Positions 16,870 through 25,915 of a stretch of 64,000 bases of DNA are shown piece by piece; the stretch's first letter is position 1; each line of letters starts with the position of its first letter. The notes under the pieces are model-generated. The model searched no databases. It was not told the origin of the DNA and saw nothing but the letters and a program-made list of their open reading frames with translations. Both the position numbers and the translations under genes were made by a program. This DNA comes from Saprospiraceae bacterium. GTDB lineage: Bacteria > Bacteroidota > Bacteroidia > Chitinophagales > Saprospiraceae. The DNA is taken from assembly GCA_028285545.1 (NCBI GenBank), contig JANQPA010000052.1, positions 1 to 64,000 of the forward strand. The letters run 5' to 3'.

Positions 16870-19800
16870 TTAGAAGGAAGCACTTAATCCAAGCATAAAT
16901 GTTCTTGGAATAGGAACATTACCAAAATCATCACCTCTCACTCTACTACTTTGTCCAGCCGAATTGGTTTCAGGGTCATAACCTGTATAATCATCAAATG
17001 AAAGTAAGTTTCTACCTACAATATTGATGGTCAGATTACTAAATAAATTACCCACTTTACCAGCGTTATAAGAGAATCCCAGTTCTCTTAGTTTGACAAA
17101 AGAACCATCTTCAACGTGTTCTTCCTGGATTCGAGGTCCAATAAAACCTCCAATAGCCGCTACCCAACCACGAGGCACTTCCCCTCTCAGTTCAGCTCCG
17201 GCAAGTGGACTTGATCCTACATTATTACTAGTAATTTTATTCCAGTTATACACATCAAAACCTTGAATGGCATCAAATAATACTCTTAAGCCAAAACGCT
17301 TATAACGGAATTCATTTAATAAAGAACCAGTCCAATCTGGATTGGGATCTCCCAATACAGCTCTCAATGGCGTACCAGTAGGTTGCCCATTGGCATCTCT
17401 CATAGCCACACCAGTAATGTCATCTCCTCTTTCTACCTGTGGCAATCGAACGGTACCATTAGCTGTTTCTACATCTCTGAGTAGTAAAGTACCATCTGGG
17501 TTGCGTGCATATTGAACTGCAAAGAAAACACCCAAGGGTTGGCCATCAATAGCACTTTGAGTACCACCACCACCACGCAATTGGATACCTGCACGTCCAC
17601 CTCCAATACCATTCACTTTATTTTCAAAAGTATTGTAGGCCAGAGTTACATCCCAGGAGAAATCTCTGCTTTTTATAGGATTGGCATTTATCATTAACTC
17701 CAATCCATTATTGGACATCTCACCAATATTTTCAATAATACTTGCTCCACCGCTTGAAGGGGAAAGGTTTCTATTCAACAATAAATCAGTAATTTCTTGG
17801 TCATAATAAGTGACAGAAACTCCCAAACGATTTTTTAGGAAGCTCAAATCTGCTCCAAATTCGATTTCCGTTTGCTGTTCTGGTCTGATACCCGCATTTC
17901 CAAGATTAGAGTTTGGAACAATTGCACTTCTACCCAAATAAGACTGGGAAGAGAAATTGGTGAAACGAGTAAATGCTCCAATACCGGTCAGGTTACCAGA
18001 CTGGCCATAAGAAAATCTAAGCTTAAACGTATTCCAATTATTAGAGATCCCTGAGTCTTTCCAGAAACCTAACTCTGACAAGACCAAACTAGCACTTGCT
18101 TTGGGGTAAAATTGATTTCGCTCATCTTCACCAAAACGTGAAGACCCATCAATACGACCGGCAAGAGTCACAAACAAGAGATCATTAAACCCAAAAGATT
18201 GCTGTAAGAAATATCCGTTGATCGTTGCCTCAGCAACTCCTTCAACCGGGTTGGCAAATAAATTGGTAGCTGCTGCAAGAGTACTTACAAAGGGTGCCAG
18301 ATCACGTCCCTGAGCAGAAGAAAAATCTGTACGATCATACCAAATCGAAGCTCCAGCTGTAGTAGTAGAAGTAATGTTGTTGCCAAATTCAGTTTGATAG
18401 GTTGCAGTAAAATCATTATTAACTTTTCGCACATTCGAGTTGGCCACAGCCACATATCCATCCGGGAAGAAAGCAGCTGAAACAGGACTATAAGGTACTC
18501 TTGGTTGAAAAGTGTTTCCTCTTAAGTTATATTCATCTAAACCAAGCACATATTTTAAGCTTAAACCTTTAAACGGATACACACTTAATTGTAAATCACC
18601 TATCAAACGGTTCGTATTTTGAGTGATATCGAAATCTTCAATAACACTCAATGGATTCATTCTGACTGGTTCTACATGTAATAGATTACCTTCCTCATCT
18701 CTTTCTGTAATATCCCATACATTATCAATGATAATCATGGTACTAATAGGGCTAAAGAAGTTGTTGCCATTTGGCTTATCTTCAGAAGAACTATTTACAT
18801 AATTCAAACCAACTGATAATTTTGCCCATTCTGTTAAATCTTGGTCTACTCTTAGTTTAGCACCATATTTTTGAAAATGAGTATTGACAATGATTCCTTC
18901 ATTTCTGGAATAAGAAACAGAACCATAATATCTGGTATTTTCCGTACCACCAGAAATAGATAGGTGGTTTTCTGTACCAAGGCCAGTTCCAAAAATATTG
19001 TCCTGATAATCATAACGCTGTACAGGATATTTATCTTCAACAAGTGGCCGTCCAGCCAAAGCTGCAGGCCCTGTTCCAGGATCATTGGCACGGTCAGTGG
19101 CACTTCTTAAGTCAGCAATAGTTGTTAAACGGTCCTGAGTGGTAGCCAGACGATCACTTCCTTGAATCCCAAATCGTTCAGGATGATCGGTGAAATCAAG
19201 ACGTTTTCTTAATTCACTCACAGAAAAAGAAGTTGAAAAATTAACTTTAGGTTTGCCAATTTTTCCTCTTTTGGTAAAAATCTGGACAACTCCATTACTA
19301 GCCAAAGAGCCATATATGGCAGCTGCGGCAGCTCCATTAATGACCTCTATGCGTTCAATATCACTTGGATTGATATCCACTAAACGGTTCTGACCAGACT
19401 GAAAGCCGGTACCCATGGCATCGGCATTAAGGTTGATTACGTTTTGAGAACTGTTATCAACAATAACACCATCGATGATATATAGTGGATCGGATGAACC
19501 ATTGATGGTGCTAGTTCCTCTCAAACGTATAGAAACTCCTCCTCCTGGATCCCCACTATTTTGAGTAACTAAAGCCCCCATCACCTTACCAGATAATGCC
19601 CCAATCACATTATTGGTTCCAGTGTTTGAAAGGTCTTCTGATTTTACAGTAGAAATGGCATTCCCCAGCTGTTTACGGCTGGTAGCTACAGAGGCCCCCG
19701 TTACCACAATTTCGTCTAATTGAGTGACATCGGTTTCCAGTTGAATGTCCAAGGTGATTTCTGGGCCATTGGCAGCAAAATCAATACTACGAGATTGATT

Positions 19801-20076
19801 TGCATAACCGGTATATGAATAAATAACTGTAGCTGTAGTAGTACCTACAGAAAAAGGCAAAGAATACCGTCCATCAAGATCTGTAATCGTACCTTCCGTG
19901 GTACCTTCAATATATACATTTACACCGATTAAGGCTTCGCCAAGGTCATCAGTAACAGTACCTCTTAATACGGGAGTACCCTGTGCGGATAACAGAACAG
20001 GGAAGGATCCTGCTAAAACAACAAGTATAAAAATTCGTTGCCAGCAGTTAAATAACTTATTTGAATCAAGCTTCAT
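16870..20076 (-). CDS. SusC/RagA-family TonB-linked outer-membrane transporter (first pair)
   Basis: 1068-aa TonB-dependent transporter. A signal peptide covers about 1-31 (ending LLSAQG), a carboxypeptidase-regulatory-like domain about 33-115 (RGTVTDDLGEALIGVNVYIEG), and the plug contains the same TSRKQLGNAISTVK stretch as the second SusC and IRLRGTSTINGSSDPLYIIDGV. The barrel ends LGLSASF. It is the first transport gene after nagB, 94 nt downstream of its stop on the same strand, so it is probably read from the nagB promoter. Shared plug sequence with the second SusC indicates a duplicated pair. Confidence 0.92.
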   Translation of the reverse strand: MKLDSNKLFNCWQRIFILVVLAGSFPVLLSAQGTPVLRGTVTDDLGEALIGVNVYIEGTTEGTITDLDGRYSLPFSVGTTTATVIYSYTGYANQSRSIDFAANGPEITLDIQLETDVTQLDEIVVTGASVATSRKQLGNAISTVKSEDLSNTGTNNVIGALSGKVMGALVTQNSGDPGGGVSIRLRGTSTINGSSDPLYIIDGVIVDNSSQNVINLNADAMGTGFQSGQNRLVDINPSDIERIEVINGAAAAAIYGSLASNGVVQIFTKRGKIGKPKVNFSTSFSVSELRKRLDFTDHPERFGIQGSDRLATTQDRLTTIADLRSATDRANDPGTGPAALAGRPLVEDKYPVQRYDYQDNIFGTGLGTENHLSISGGTENTRYYGSVSYSRNEGIIVNTHFQKYGAKLRVDQDLTEWAKLSVGLNYVNSSSEDKPNGNNFFSPISTMIIIDNVWDITERDEEGNLLHVEPVRMNPLSVIEDFDITQNTNRLIGDLQLSVYPFKGLSLKYVLGLDEYNLRGNTFQPRVPYSPVSAAFFPDGYVAVANSNVRKVNNDFTATYQTEFGNNITSTTTAGASIWYDRTDFSSAQGRDLAPFVSTLAAATNLFANPVEGVAEATINGYFLQQSFGFNDLLFVTLAGRIDGSSRFGEDERNQFYPKASASLVLSELGFWKDSGISNNWNTFKLRFSYGQSGNLTGIGAFTRFTNFSSQSYLGRSAIVPNSNLGNAGIRPEQQTEIEFGADLSFLKNRLGVSVTYYDQEITDLLLNRNLSPSSGGASIIENIGEMSNNGLELMINANPIKSRDFSWDVTLAYNTFENKVNGIGGGRAGIQLRGGGGTQSAIDGQPLGVFFAVQYARNPDGTLLLRDVETANGTVRLPQVERGDDITGVAMRDANGQPTGTPLRAVLGDPNPDWTGSLLNEFRYKRFGLRVLFDAIQGFDVYNWNKITSNNVGSSPLAGAELRGEVPRGWVAAIGGFIGPRIQEEHVEDGSFVKLRELGFSYNAGKVGNLFSNLTINIVGRNLLSFDDYTGYDPETNSAGQSSRVRGDDFGNVPIPRTFMLGLSASF

Positions 20077-20170
20077 AAACTCCAGTAATTTTGTGAATAA
20101 ATGGTTTTAAAAGGATTTTAGCCCCATATCCTTCAAAAGAAATTCAAAAGAAAAGGAGGGATAAAATAGC

Positions 20171-22102
20171 TTAGAAATAATATCTTTTAAATGCTTCTAT
20201 AGCTTCGTATTCTGGTAAGCCTAACTGATCATAAAGTTGGGCAGTCGTTCGGTTCCTAGATTCGGCTCTTTGCCAAAACTCTCTTTGGTCATGCCCCGGA
20301 AACATGGCCTTGTCTTTTTGTGATTGATGCTTAAAGATGGCTCTGCGTTTTTTCATAAGTTCGCCTGGGCTTAAAGGTACTGCCATATCAATCTCATCAA
20401 TTTCCCATTCTTGCCAGGCCCCTCTGTATAACCAAACAAAACAATCGGCTACCCATTCATCTCCTTCGTTTTTGCATCTTTCCAAAGCCTTAAATACAGC
20501 CTTGAGGCATACTCTGTGAGTTCCATGAGGGTCTGAAAGATCCCCTGCTGCAAAAATTTGATGTGGCTTGATTTTTCTTAAAAGTTCAACGGTAAGATCA
20601 ATATCTTCTTCTCCCAAATCATTCTTTTTGACCAGGCCGGTCTGATAAAATGGAAGATCCATAAAATGTATATTATCGTCTGAGATGCCCACATATCGGC
20701 AAGCTGCTTTTGCCTCACCTCGCCTAATTAAAGCCTTTATCCGCTGCACTTCCAAAGGATCAGTATCACCCGGCTTCTTATTTTGAAGTTTGTACCTTAT
20801 GGAAGAAAACATATTCTCCATAGTGATCTGGTCAAAATCAAAGGCTTCGTGATAATCATTTACAAAATCTACAAACCTGACCACATCATCATCAAATACT
20901 GCTATATTACCCGAAGTCTGGTAGGCAACATGAACATCGTGATTCTGGTCGTGTAGTCTAATAAATGTACCTCCCATTGAAATGACATCATCATCGGGGT
21001 GAGGGCTAAAAATCATGACCCTTTTACTAGCTGGTTCAGCTCTCTCCGGCCTGTAGGTATCATCCGCATTGGGTTTTCCACCTGGCCAGCCCGTAATGGT
21101 CCGCTGCAATTCATTAAAAACACGTATGTTAATATTATAAGCAGTATCAAACTCCGTTACCAGGTCAATCATTCCATTGTCACTATAGTCCCGGTTTGTT
21201 AATTTAAGAATGGGTTTTTGTAAGGTAAGACTTAGCCATATTACTGCCTTTCTAATTATCCCGTCCTCTCTCCAATCAACCCGTTCTAAAAGCCAGGGGG
21301 ATTTCTTACGGGTCAAATGAGAAGCTGCCGCCTGGTCCAAAACAGCAATTGTATTGGCATGTTTTTGAAGGTAGGTTGCTGGAACTGAATCAGTGATATG
21401 ACCTTCTAATGTCTCTTTTATTATAGAGGCCTTTCCTTCACCCCAAGCCATGAGAATGATCTTTTTAGCACTCATGATGGTTCCTATTCCCATCGTAATG
21501 GCTTTAAGCGGAACATTCTCTACTCCAAAAAAACTACTTCCGGCATCTATTCTGGTGATATGATCCAAAGTAATCAGCCTGGTAAGTGATTCTATACCAG
21601 AGCCAGGCTCATTAAAACCGATGTGTCCTGTACGTCCGATCCCCAAAATCTGAAGATCTAAGCCTCCCTCTTCCTTAATTTTATGCTCAAATCGGGAACA
21701 ATATTCTTCTACCTGATCCCTTTCAAGCGTTCCATCCGGAACATTTATGTTTTCTTTCTTTATATCAATGTGGTCAAACAGGTTTTCATTCATGAATCTT
21801 ACATAGCTCTGCAGTTCCTCAGGCTGCATGGGGTAATATTCATCCAAATTAAAAGTAACTACGTTGTGAAAACTGAGGTTTTCTTCTTGGTGCAATCGGA
21901 TTAACTCTTTATAGAGTCCTGTTGGTGTGGAGCCAGTGGCTAATCCCAAAACGCAGTTTTTTCCTTCTGCTGCCTTTTCTTTTATAAGAGCAGCAATCTC
22001 ATAAGCCACATACCTGGATGCATCAAATGAACTACTAAAGATCTGCGTGGGAATCCTTTCTGGGTTTTTGAAAGTTAGGGTGTGGACCTTTTCACTTACC
22101 AT
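20171..22102 (-). CDS. nagB: Glucosamine-6-phosphate deaminase fused to LmbE/PIG-L deacetylase-type domain
   Basis: Two-domain protein of 643 aa, against about 265 aa for plain NagB. Residues about 20-270 are NagB: LATGSTPTGLY at 54-64 (phosphate loop), NLDEY with Asp87, and LGIGRTGHIGFNEPGS with His160. These match the catalytic Asp72/His143 of the E. coli enzyme, which converts GlcN-6-P to fructose-6-P and ammonia. From about residue 360 it is a PIG-L/LmbE N-deacetylase fold: SPHPDDD with HPDD at 368-371 and DPHGTHR at 524-530, the zinc-site motifs. This long form is known in Bacteroidota. The second domain could deacetylate GlcNAc-6-P, since no nagA is seen here; that is inference. It heads the minus arm, divergent from anmK. 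Confidence 0.92.
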   Translation of the reverse strand: MVSEKVHTLTFKNPERIPTQIFSSSFDASRYVAYEIAALIKEKAAEGKNCVLGLATGSTPTGLYKELIRLHQEENLSFHNVVTFNLDEYYPMQPEELQSYVRFMNENLFDHIDIKKENINVPDGTLERDQVEEYCSRFEHKIKEEGGLDLQILGIGRTGHIGFNEPGSGIESLTRLITLDHITRIDAGSSFFGVENVPLKAITMGIGTIMSAKKIILMAWGEGKASIIKETLEGHITDSVPATYLQKHANTIAVLDQAAASHLTRKKSPWLLERVDWREDGIIRKAVIWLSLTLQKPILKLTNRDYSDNGMIDLVTEFDTAYNINIRVFNELQRTITGWPGGKPNADDTYRPERAEPASKRVMIFSPHPDDDVISMGGTFIRLHDQNHDVHVAYQTSGNIAVFDDDVVRFVDFVNDYHEAFDFDQITMENMFSSIRYKLQNKKPGDTDPLEVQRIKALIRRGEAKAACRYVGISDDNIHFMDLPFYQTGLVKKNDLGEEDIDLTVELLRKIKPHQIFAAGDLSDPHGTHRVCLKAVFKALERCKNEGDEWVADCFVWLYRGAWQEWEIDEIDMAVPLSPGELMKKRRAIFKHQSQKDKAMFPGHDQREFWQRAESRNRTTAQLYDQLGLPEYEAIEAFKRYYF

Positions 22103-22171
22103 TATTCTTTTTATTCTTTTTGCAAATTATGAGAACAATAATCGTAAAATAAAGAAAAATTATTCACTTAG

Positions 22172-22201
22172 TGCAATAATTATTGCAATAAGTTGCAATT
22201 T
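22172..22201. promoter_or_regulatory. Composite TTGCAATAA operator in the nagB/anmK divergent promoter
   Basis: A perfect 16-bp palindrome TGCAATAATTATTGCA occupies 22172-22187, followed at once by a further TTGCAATTT half-site (22194-22202). It is centrally placed between nagB (start 22102, minus) and anmK (start 22294, plus). The same composite arrangement recurs before murQ at 25872-25909, which makes a shared repressor site likely. Confidence 0.65.
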
Positions 22202-22293
22202 ATTTAAAGAAATTGTTATCTATGTTAAAATCCAGGCCTGGAAAGTATTAAAGCACACAAGAGAAAAAAGATATTTTTTTTAAATTTTAGGCT

Positions 22294-23439
22294 ATGACAA
22301 ATACCAATATAAAAAAGAGCTATAAAGTCCTTGGCATTATGTCAGGCAGTTCATTGGACGGTTTAGATCTGGCTTTTTGCACCTTTTCTGTTCAAAAAGA
22401 TAGAGACCAGCACCTAAACATAATTGATTGGGAATTATTAAAAGCTGACACCCTGGCTTTTTCTTCAGGATGGAAAAAAAGATTGGCTGATCTGCCCAAG
22501 GTCGACGGTCTGCGGTTTATGCAAGCACATACTCAATTTGGGCACTATACTGGACTGCAAGTCAATCATTTTTTAACCAAACACCAGTTGGAACCAGATT
22601 TTATTGCTTTCCATGGTCACACTATTTTTCATGATCCTCCAAATCAACTTACCGTTCAAATTGGCGATGGATCTGCAGTAGCAGCGGTAACCACTTTTCC
22701 TGTAATAAACAATTTTCGCCATCAAGATGTAGCTAGTGGAGGAGAAGGAGCTCCCATAGCCGCCATTGCAGATAAATATCTACTCCCAGAATTTGATTTT
22801 TGTCTTAATCTAGGTGGCATTGCCAATGTTACGGCACAGCTACCCCATAAAACTTTAGCCTTTGACATCTGCCCGGCCAACCAAATTCTAAATGTTTTGG
22901 CTTCGAAAATGGGCATGGAATATGATGATCAGGGAAAAATAGCTGCCTCCGGTCAAGTCCATTCTCATTTATTGGAACAATTAAACCAACCTGCTTATTA
23001 TCAAAAAGCCTATCCCAAAACACTAGATAATTTTTGGGGAGGGCAGTATCTCCTGCCAAAAATTGAAGCAAGTGGAATTAACCTAGCTGATCAAATGCGC
23101 ACTGCTGTGGAACATATTGCACAGCAAATCGATCTTAGTCTAAAATCAATAATTGAACAGGAGAGACTGGAAAAATCAGTATTGCGATTACTACCTAGCG
23201 GTGGAGGAGTATTTAACACCTTCCTAATAGATCGGATCAAAAAACGAATCGCTGAATCTACTAACATCGAATTACATTTACCTGAACCTTCATTTGCTGC
23301 TTTTAAGGAAGCCATCTTAATGGCCTTAATGGGAGTATTAAGAGTAGAGAATGTCCCTAATGTATTACATTCCGTTACAGGCGCCCGAATTAATACGATA
23401 GGAGGATCTATTCATCAGGGTCAATCAAAATTTATTTGA
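22294..23439 (+). CDS. anmK: Anhydro-N-acetylmuramic acid kinase AnmK
   Basis: Cytoplasmic kinase (381 aa) that opens the 1,6-anhydro ring of anhydro-MurNAc and phosphorylates it to MurNAc-6-P, the substrate of MurQ. The ASKHA-fold family motifs are clear: GIMSGSSLDGLDLA at 14-27, FHGHTIFHDP, IGDGSAVA, LNLGGIANVTAQ and LPSGGGVFN. It is first in the plus arm and is followed after 1 nt by a GHL10 glycosidase gene. The anhydro sugar arises from lytic transglycosylase products, so this gene ties the locus to cell-wall turnover. Confidence 0.95.
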   Translation: MTNTNIKKSYKVLGIMSGSSLDGLDLAFCTFSVQKDRDQHLNIIDWELLKADTLAFSSGWKKRLADLPKVDGLRFMQAHTQFGHYTGLQVNHFLTKHQLEPDFIAFHGHTIFHDPPNQLTVQIGDGSAVAAVTTFPVINNFRHQDVASGGEGAPIAAIADKYLLPEFDFCLNLGGIANVTAQLPHKTLAFDICPANQILNVLASKMGMEYDDQGKIAASGQVHSHLLEQLNQPAYYQKAYPKTLDNFWGGQYLLPKIEASGINLADQMRTAVEHIAQQIDLSLKSIIEQERLEKSVLRLLPSGGGVFNTFLIDRIKKRIAESTNIELHLPEPSFAAFKEAILMALMGVLRVENVPNVLHSVTGARINTIGGSIHQGQSKFI

Positions 23440-23440
23440 C

Positions 23441-24964
23441 ATGAAGCAATTTCTCCCATTCATCATCTTCCTTTTGTTTAGCATATTTTCTCTAGCACAA
23501 AAGGAAAATCCTAAAAGAGAAATGAGGGGTGTATGGATTGCCACTGTGGTTAACATCGATTTCCCTCCTAAGGATATGGTCAATAGCAAGGAGCAAAAGA
23601 TCTTCTGGATAAAAATGCTGGACAGCTTAAAAAATATGGGCATCAATGCACTTTTCGTTCAGATTAGACCTGTTTCAGATGCTTTATATCCTTCAAATTA
23701 CGAGCCTTGGTCAGCCTATTTGACCGGCAAACAGGGCCAAAAACCCAAACCCTATTATGATCCTTTAAAGTTTATGCTGGCTGAAGCCCACAAAAGAGGT
23801 ATGGAGTTTCATGCCTGGCTAAATCCCTATAGAGCAACCTTCGATATGAAACTGGACCTTGTCTCTGATCAGCATCCTTTCAAACAGCATCCAGATTGGT
23901 TTTTGCCATATGGAACCAAATACTATTACAATCCTGCGCTTCCCCAGGTTCGAGATCATATTAATCTGGTGATTAAGGATCTGGCAAGTAGATATGAAAT
24001 TGACGGCATTCATTTTGACGATTATTTTTATCCCTACAAAATTGCCGGCGAAACTTTTCCGGACAGCCTTGACTTTATCAAGTATGGGCAAGGTTTTGAT
24101 CACATTGATGACTGGAGAAGAAATAACGTTGATTTATTAATTGAAAGCCTGCATAAGACCATTCGTTCCGCTAATCCCTTCATAAAGTTTGGAATTAGTC
24201 CTTTTGGAGTTTGGCGAAATAAGGCCATGGATCCAGAGAAAGGATCAGATACCCGAGCAGGCCAAACCACTTATGATGATCTTTATGCAGATGTTATCAA
24301 ATGGATGAAAGAGGGATGGATTGACTATTTGGTTCCACAAATTTACTGGTATATAGGTTTTGAGCTGGCAGATCATCAAATTCTTTCGGAATGGTGGAAT
24401 TCCAATAATTATGGAACAAACATTTACATTGGCCATGGAGCCTACAGAATAGGAAACCACAGTGCTCCTGAATGGAATCAATCAAGCGAAATGCCCAACC
24501 AAATAAGGCTTAACCGCTCTCTGGCTTCACTAAATGGCAGTGTTTACTTTAGTGCTAAATCACTTCTGGGTAACCCTCTAGGCTTTGCAGACAGCCTGTC
24601 TTTATTCCTACATCGCTACCCTGCCTTATTGCCTGAATACAATAGCCTGGAAGCGCCATTGCCACCAGGGACAAGCATAAAAAAGATAAAAAACAAAAAG
24701 AATGGCATACAGATAAAATGGAAATCCCTCAGCAAAGAGAAGGCTTATTATTATGTAATTTACAGATTTAATTCAGGTGAAAAACCTGATTTTGAAAAGG
24801 CCTCCAATATTGCAGGCATTACTTCCTACTACCCACGTAAATTAGAAATAATGGATTATCCGGAGGCCCTCGGACAATCTTATCAATATATAATAAGAGC
24901 GGTTAATCAAAAGCATCAGGAAGGAATTCCGAGTGAAGCTGCAACCATTCAATTCAAAGAGTAG
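23441..24964 (+). CDS. GHL10-family (DUF187) glycoside hydrolase, DigH-like
   Basis: Exported enzyme of 507 aa. A signal peptide covers 1-20 (FSIFSLAQ), followed by the family entry motif EMRGVWIATVVNIDFP at about 27-42. A TIM-barrel glycosidase domain runs to about 380 (FVQIRPVSDALYPS, EFHAWLNPYR, GIHFDDYFYP, YLVPQIYWYIG). A fibronectin-III-like module occupies about 405-507. The E. coli family member DigH (YddW) cleaves denuded peptidoglycan glycan strands. The 1-nt spacing from anmK suggests the same kind of work here: periplasmic trimming of peptide-free glycans. Fine specificity is inferred. Confidence 0.85.
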   Translation: MKQFLPFIIFLLFSIFSLAQKENPKREMRGVWIATVVNIDFPPKDMVNSKEQKIFWIKMLDSLKNMGINALFVQIRPVSDALYPSNYEPWSAYLTGKQGQKPKPYYDPLKFMLAEAHKRGMEFHAWLNPYRATFDMKLDLVSDQHPFKQHPDWFLPYGTKYYYNPALPQVRDHINLVIKDLASRYEIDGIHFDDYFYPYKIAGETFPDSLDFIKYGQGFDHIDDWRRNNVDLLIESLHKTIRSANPFIKFGISPFGVWRNKAMDPEKGSDTRAGQTTYDDLYADVIKWMKEGWIDYLVPQIYWYIGFELADHQILSEWWNSNNYGTNIYIGHGAYRIGNHSAPEWNQSSEMPNQIRLNRSLASLNGSVYFSAKSLLGNPLGFADSLSLFLHRYPALLPEYNSLEAPLPPGTSIKKIKNKKNGIQIKWKSLSKEKAYYYVIYRFNSGEKPDFEKASNIAGITSYYPRKLEIMDYPEALGQSYQYIIRAVNQKHQEGIPSEAATIQFKE

Positions 24965-25018
24965 TAAAAAAAGGCATATATTCATCTGGAAAATCCTAAC
25001 AACCAAACGCTCAGTTCT

Positions 25019-25768
25019 ATGCTTAAAAAAGAAAGACAAGCACTCATTCTCAGAGAAGTTAACCTTAGAAATAAGGTTTTACACACCGATTTAAGTAAGC
25101 AGCTTAATGTATCTGAAGATACCATACGTCGAGATCTACAAGAGCTTTCTGAGGAAGGGAAAGTAGTCAAAGTAAGAGGAGGTGCCTTATCCAAATCTTT
25201 TCATGTGCATTCTTATCAAGGAGCTGAAATTTATAAATACCAGGAGAAAACAAGTATTGCCAGAAAAACCATTCCCCTTTTGTCAGATGGGATGTTGGTT
25301 TTAATTAGTGGAGGAACTACTACCTTGGAAGTTGCAAGAATTTTACCTTCTGATTTGCAGATCACCTTTTACACTCCCAGTCTACTCATTGCATTGCAAT
25401 TGGCTGAACACCCCAACAGCGAAACCATTTTTATTGGAGGGCGGATTTCTAAAAACGCAAAAATTAGTACGGGAGGTGAAGTGGTGAGTACCCTTAGAGG
25501 TATTCGGCCAGATATTTGCCTAATGGGAACGAATAGTATTGATCCCAGGATCGGCTTAACTGATACCGACTGGGAGGTAGTAGATGTTAAAAAAGCCATG
25601 ATACAAGTCTCCCAAAAAGTAGCCATACTTACCATTTCCGACAAACTGGACAGCACCCAAAAGATCCAAATTGCCCCCATTAACAATATTGACTATTTGG
25701 TTACAGAATTGGCCCCGACCACAGATGTCCTTAAACCCTATTCCAAGGCAGGTTTGACAATCATTTAG
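25019..25768 (+). CDS. DeoR/GlpR-family transcriptional regulator
   Basis: 249-aa sugar-phosphate-responsive regulator. The N-terminal winged helix-turn-helix spans about 5-58, with the family signature LNVSEDTIRRDLQELSEEGKVVKVRGGA. The effector domain (about 75-235) has the ISGGTTT phosphate-binding loop and FIGGRISKNAKISTGGEV. Such proteins usually repress adjacent catabolic genes until a phosphorylated sugar binds; GlcNAc-6-P or MurNAc-6-P would suit. It lies 54 nt after the GHL10 gene, and a TTGCAATAA palindrome follows it before murQ. Regulation of both arms of the locus is inference. Confidence 0.92.
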   Translation: MLKKERQALILREVNLRNKVLHTDLSKQLNVSEDTIRRDLQELSEEGKVVKVRGGALSKSFHVHSYQGAEIYKYQEKTSIARKTIPLLSDGMLVLISGGTTTLEVARILPSDLQITFYTPSLLIALQLAEHPNSETIFIGGRISKNAKISTGGEVVSTLRGIRPDICLMGTNSIDPRIGLTDTDWEVVDVKKAMIQVSQKVAILTISDKLDSTQKIQIAPINNIDYLVTELAPTTDVLKPYSKAGLTII

Positions 25769-25871
25769 CTTTTTTTTCAAATGCAAATGCCAACCCACCA
25801 GTATTAAAAAACAGATACCCGGCTTACTAAGAATTGTTTCACTTATTTCCTTACCAACATTTTTTTGTGTA

Positions 25872-25909
25872 TTATTGCAATAAATGTGGCATTATTTTGC
25901 AATTTTAAT
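25872..25909. promoter_or_regulatory. Composite TTGCAATAA operator upstream of murQ
   Basis: A perfect 12-bp palindrome TTATTGCAATAA lies at 25872-25883, followed by a second half-site TTTTGCAATTTTAA near 25895-25908. It ends a few bases before the murQ ATG at 25916. It matches the element in the nagB/anmK promoter in both core sequence and the presence of a trailing TTGCAATTT half-site. Confidence 0.65.
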
Positions 25910-25915
25910 CAATTT

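Noticed and set aside
25769-25790. T-rich stretch after the DeoR gene as an intrinsic terminator
   Set aside because: The T run is not preceded by a convincing stem.
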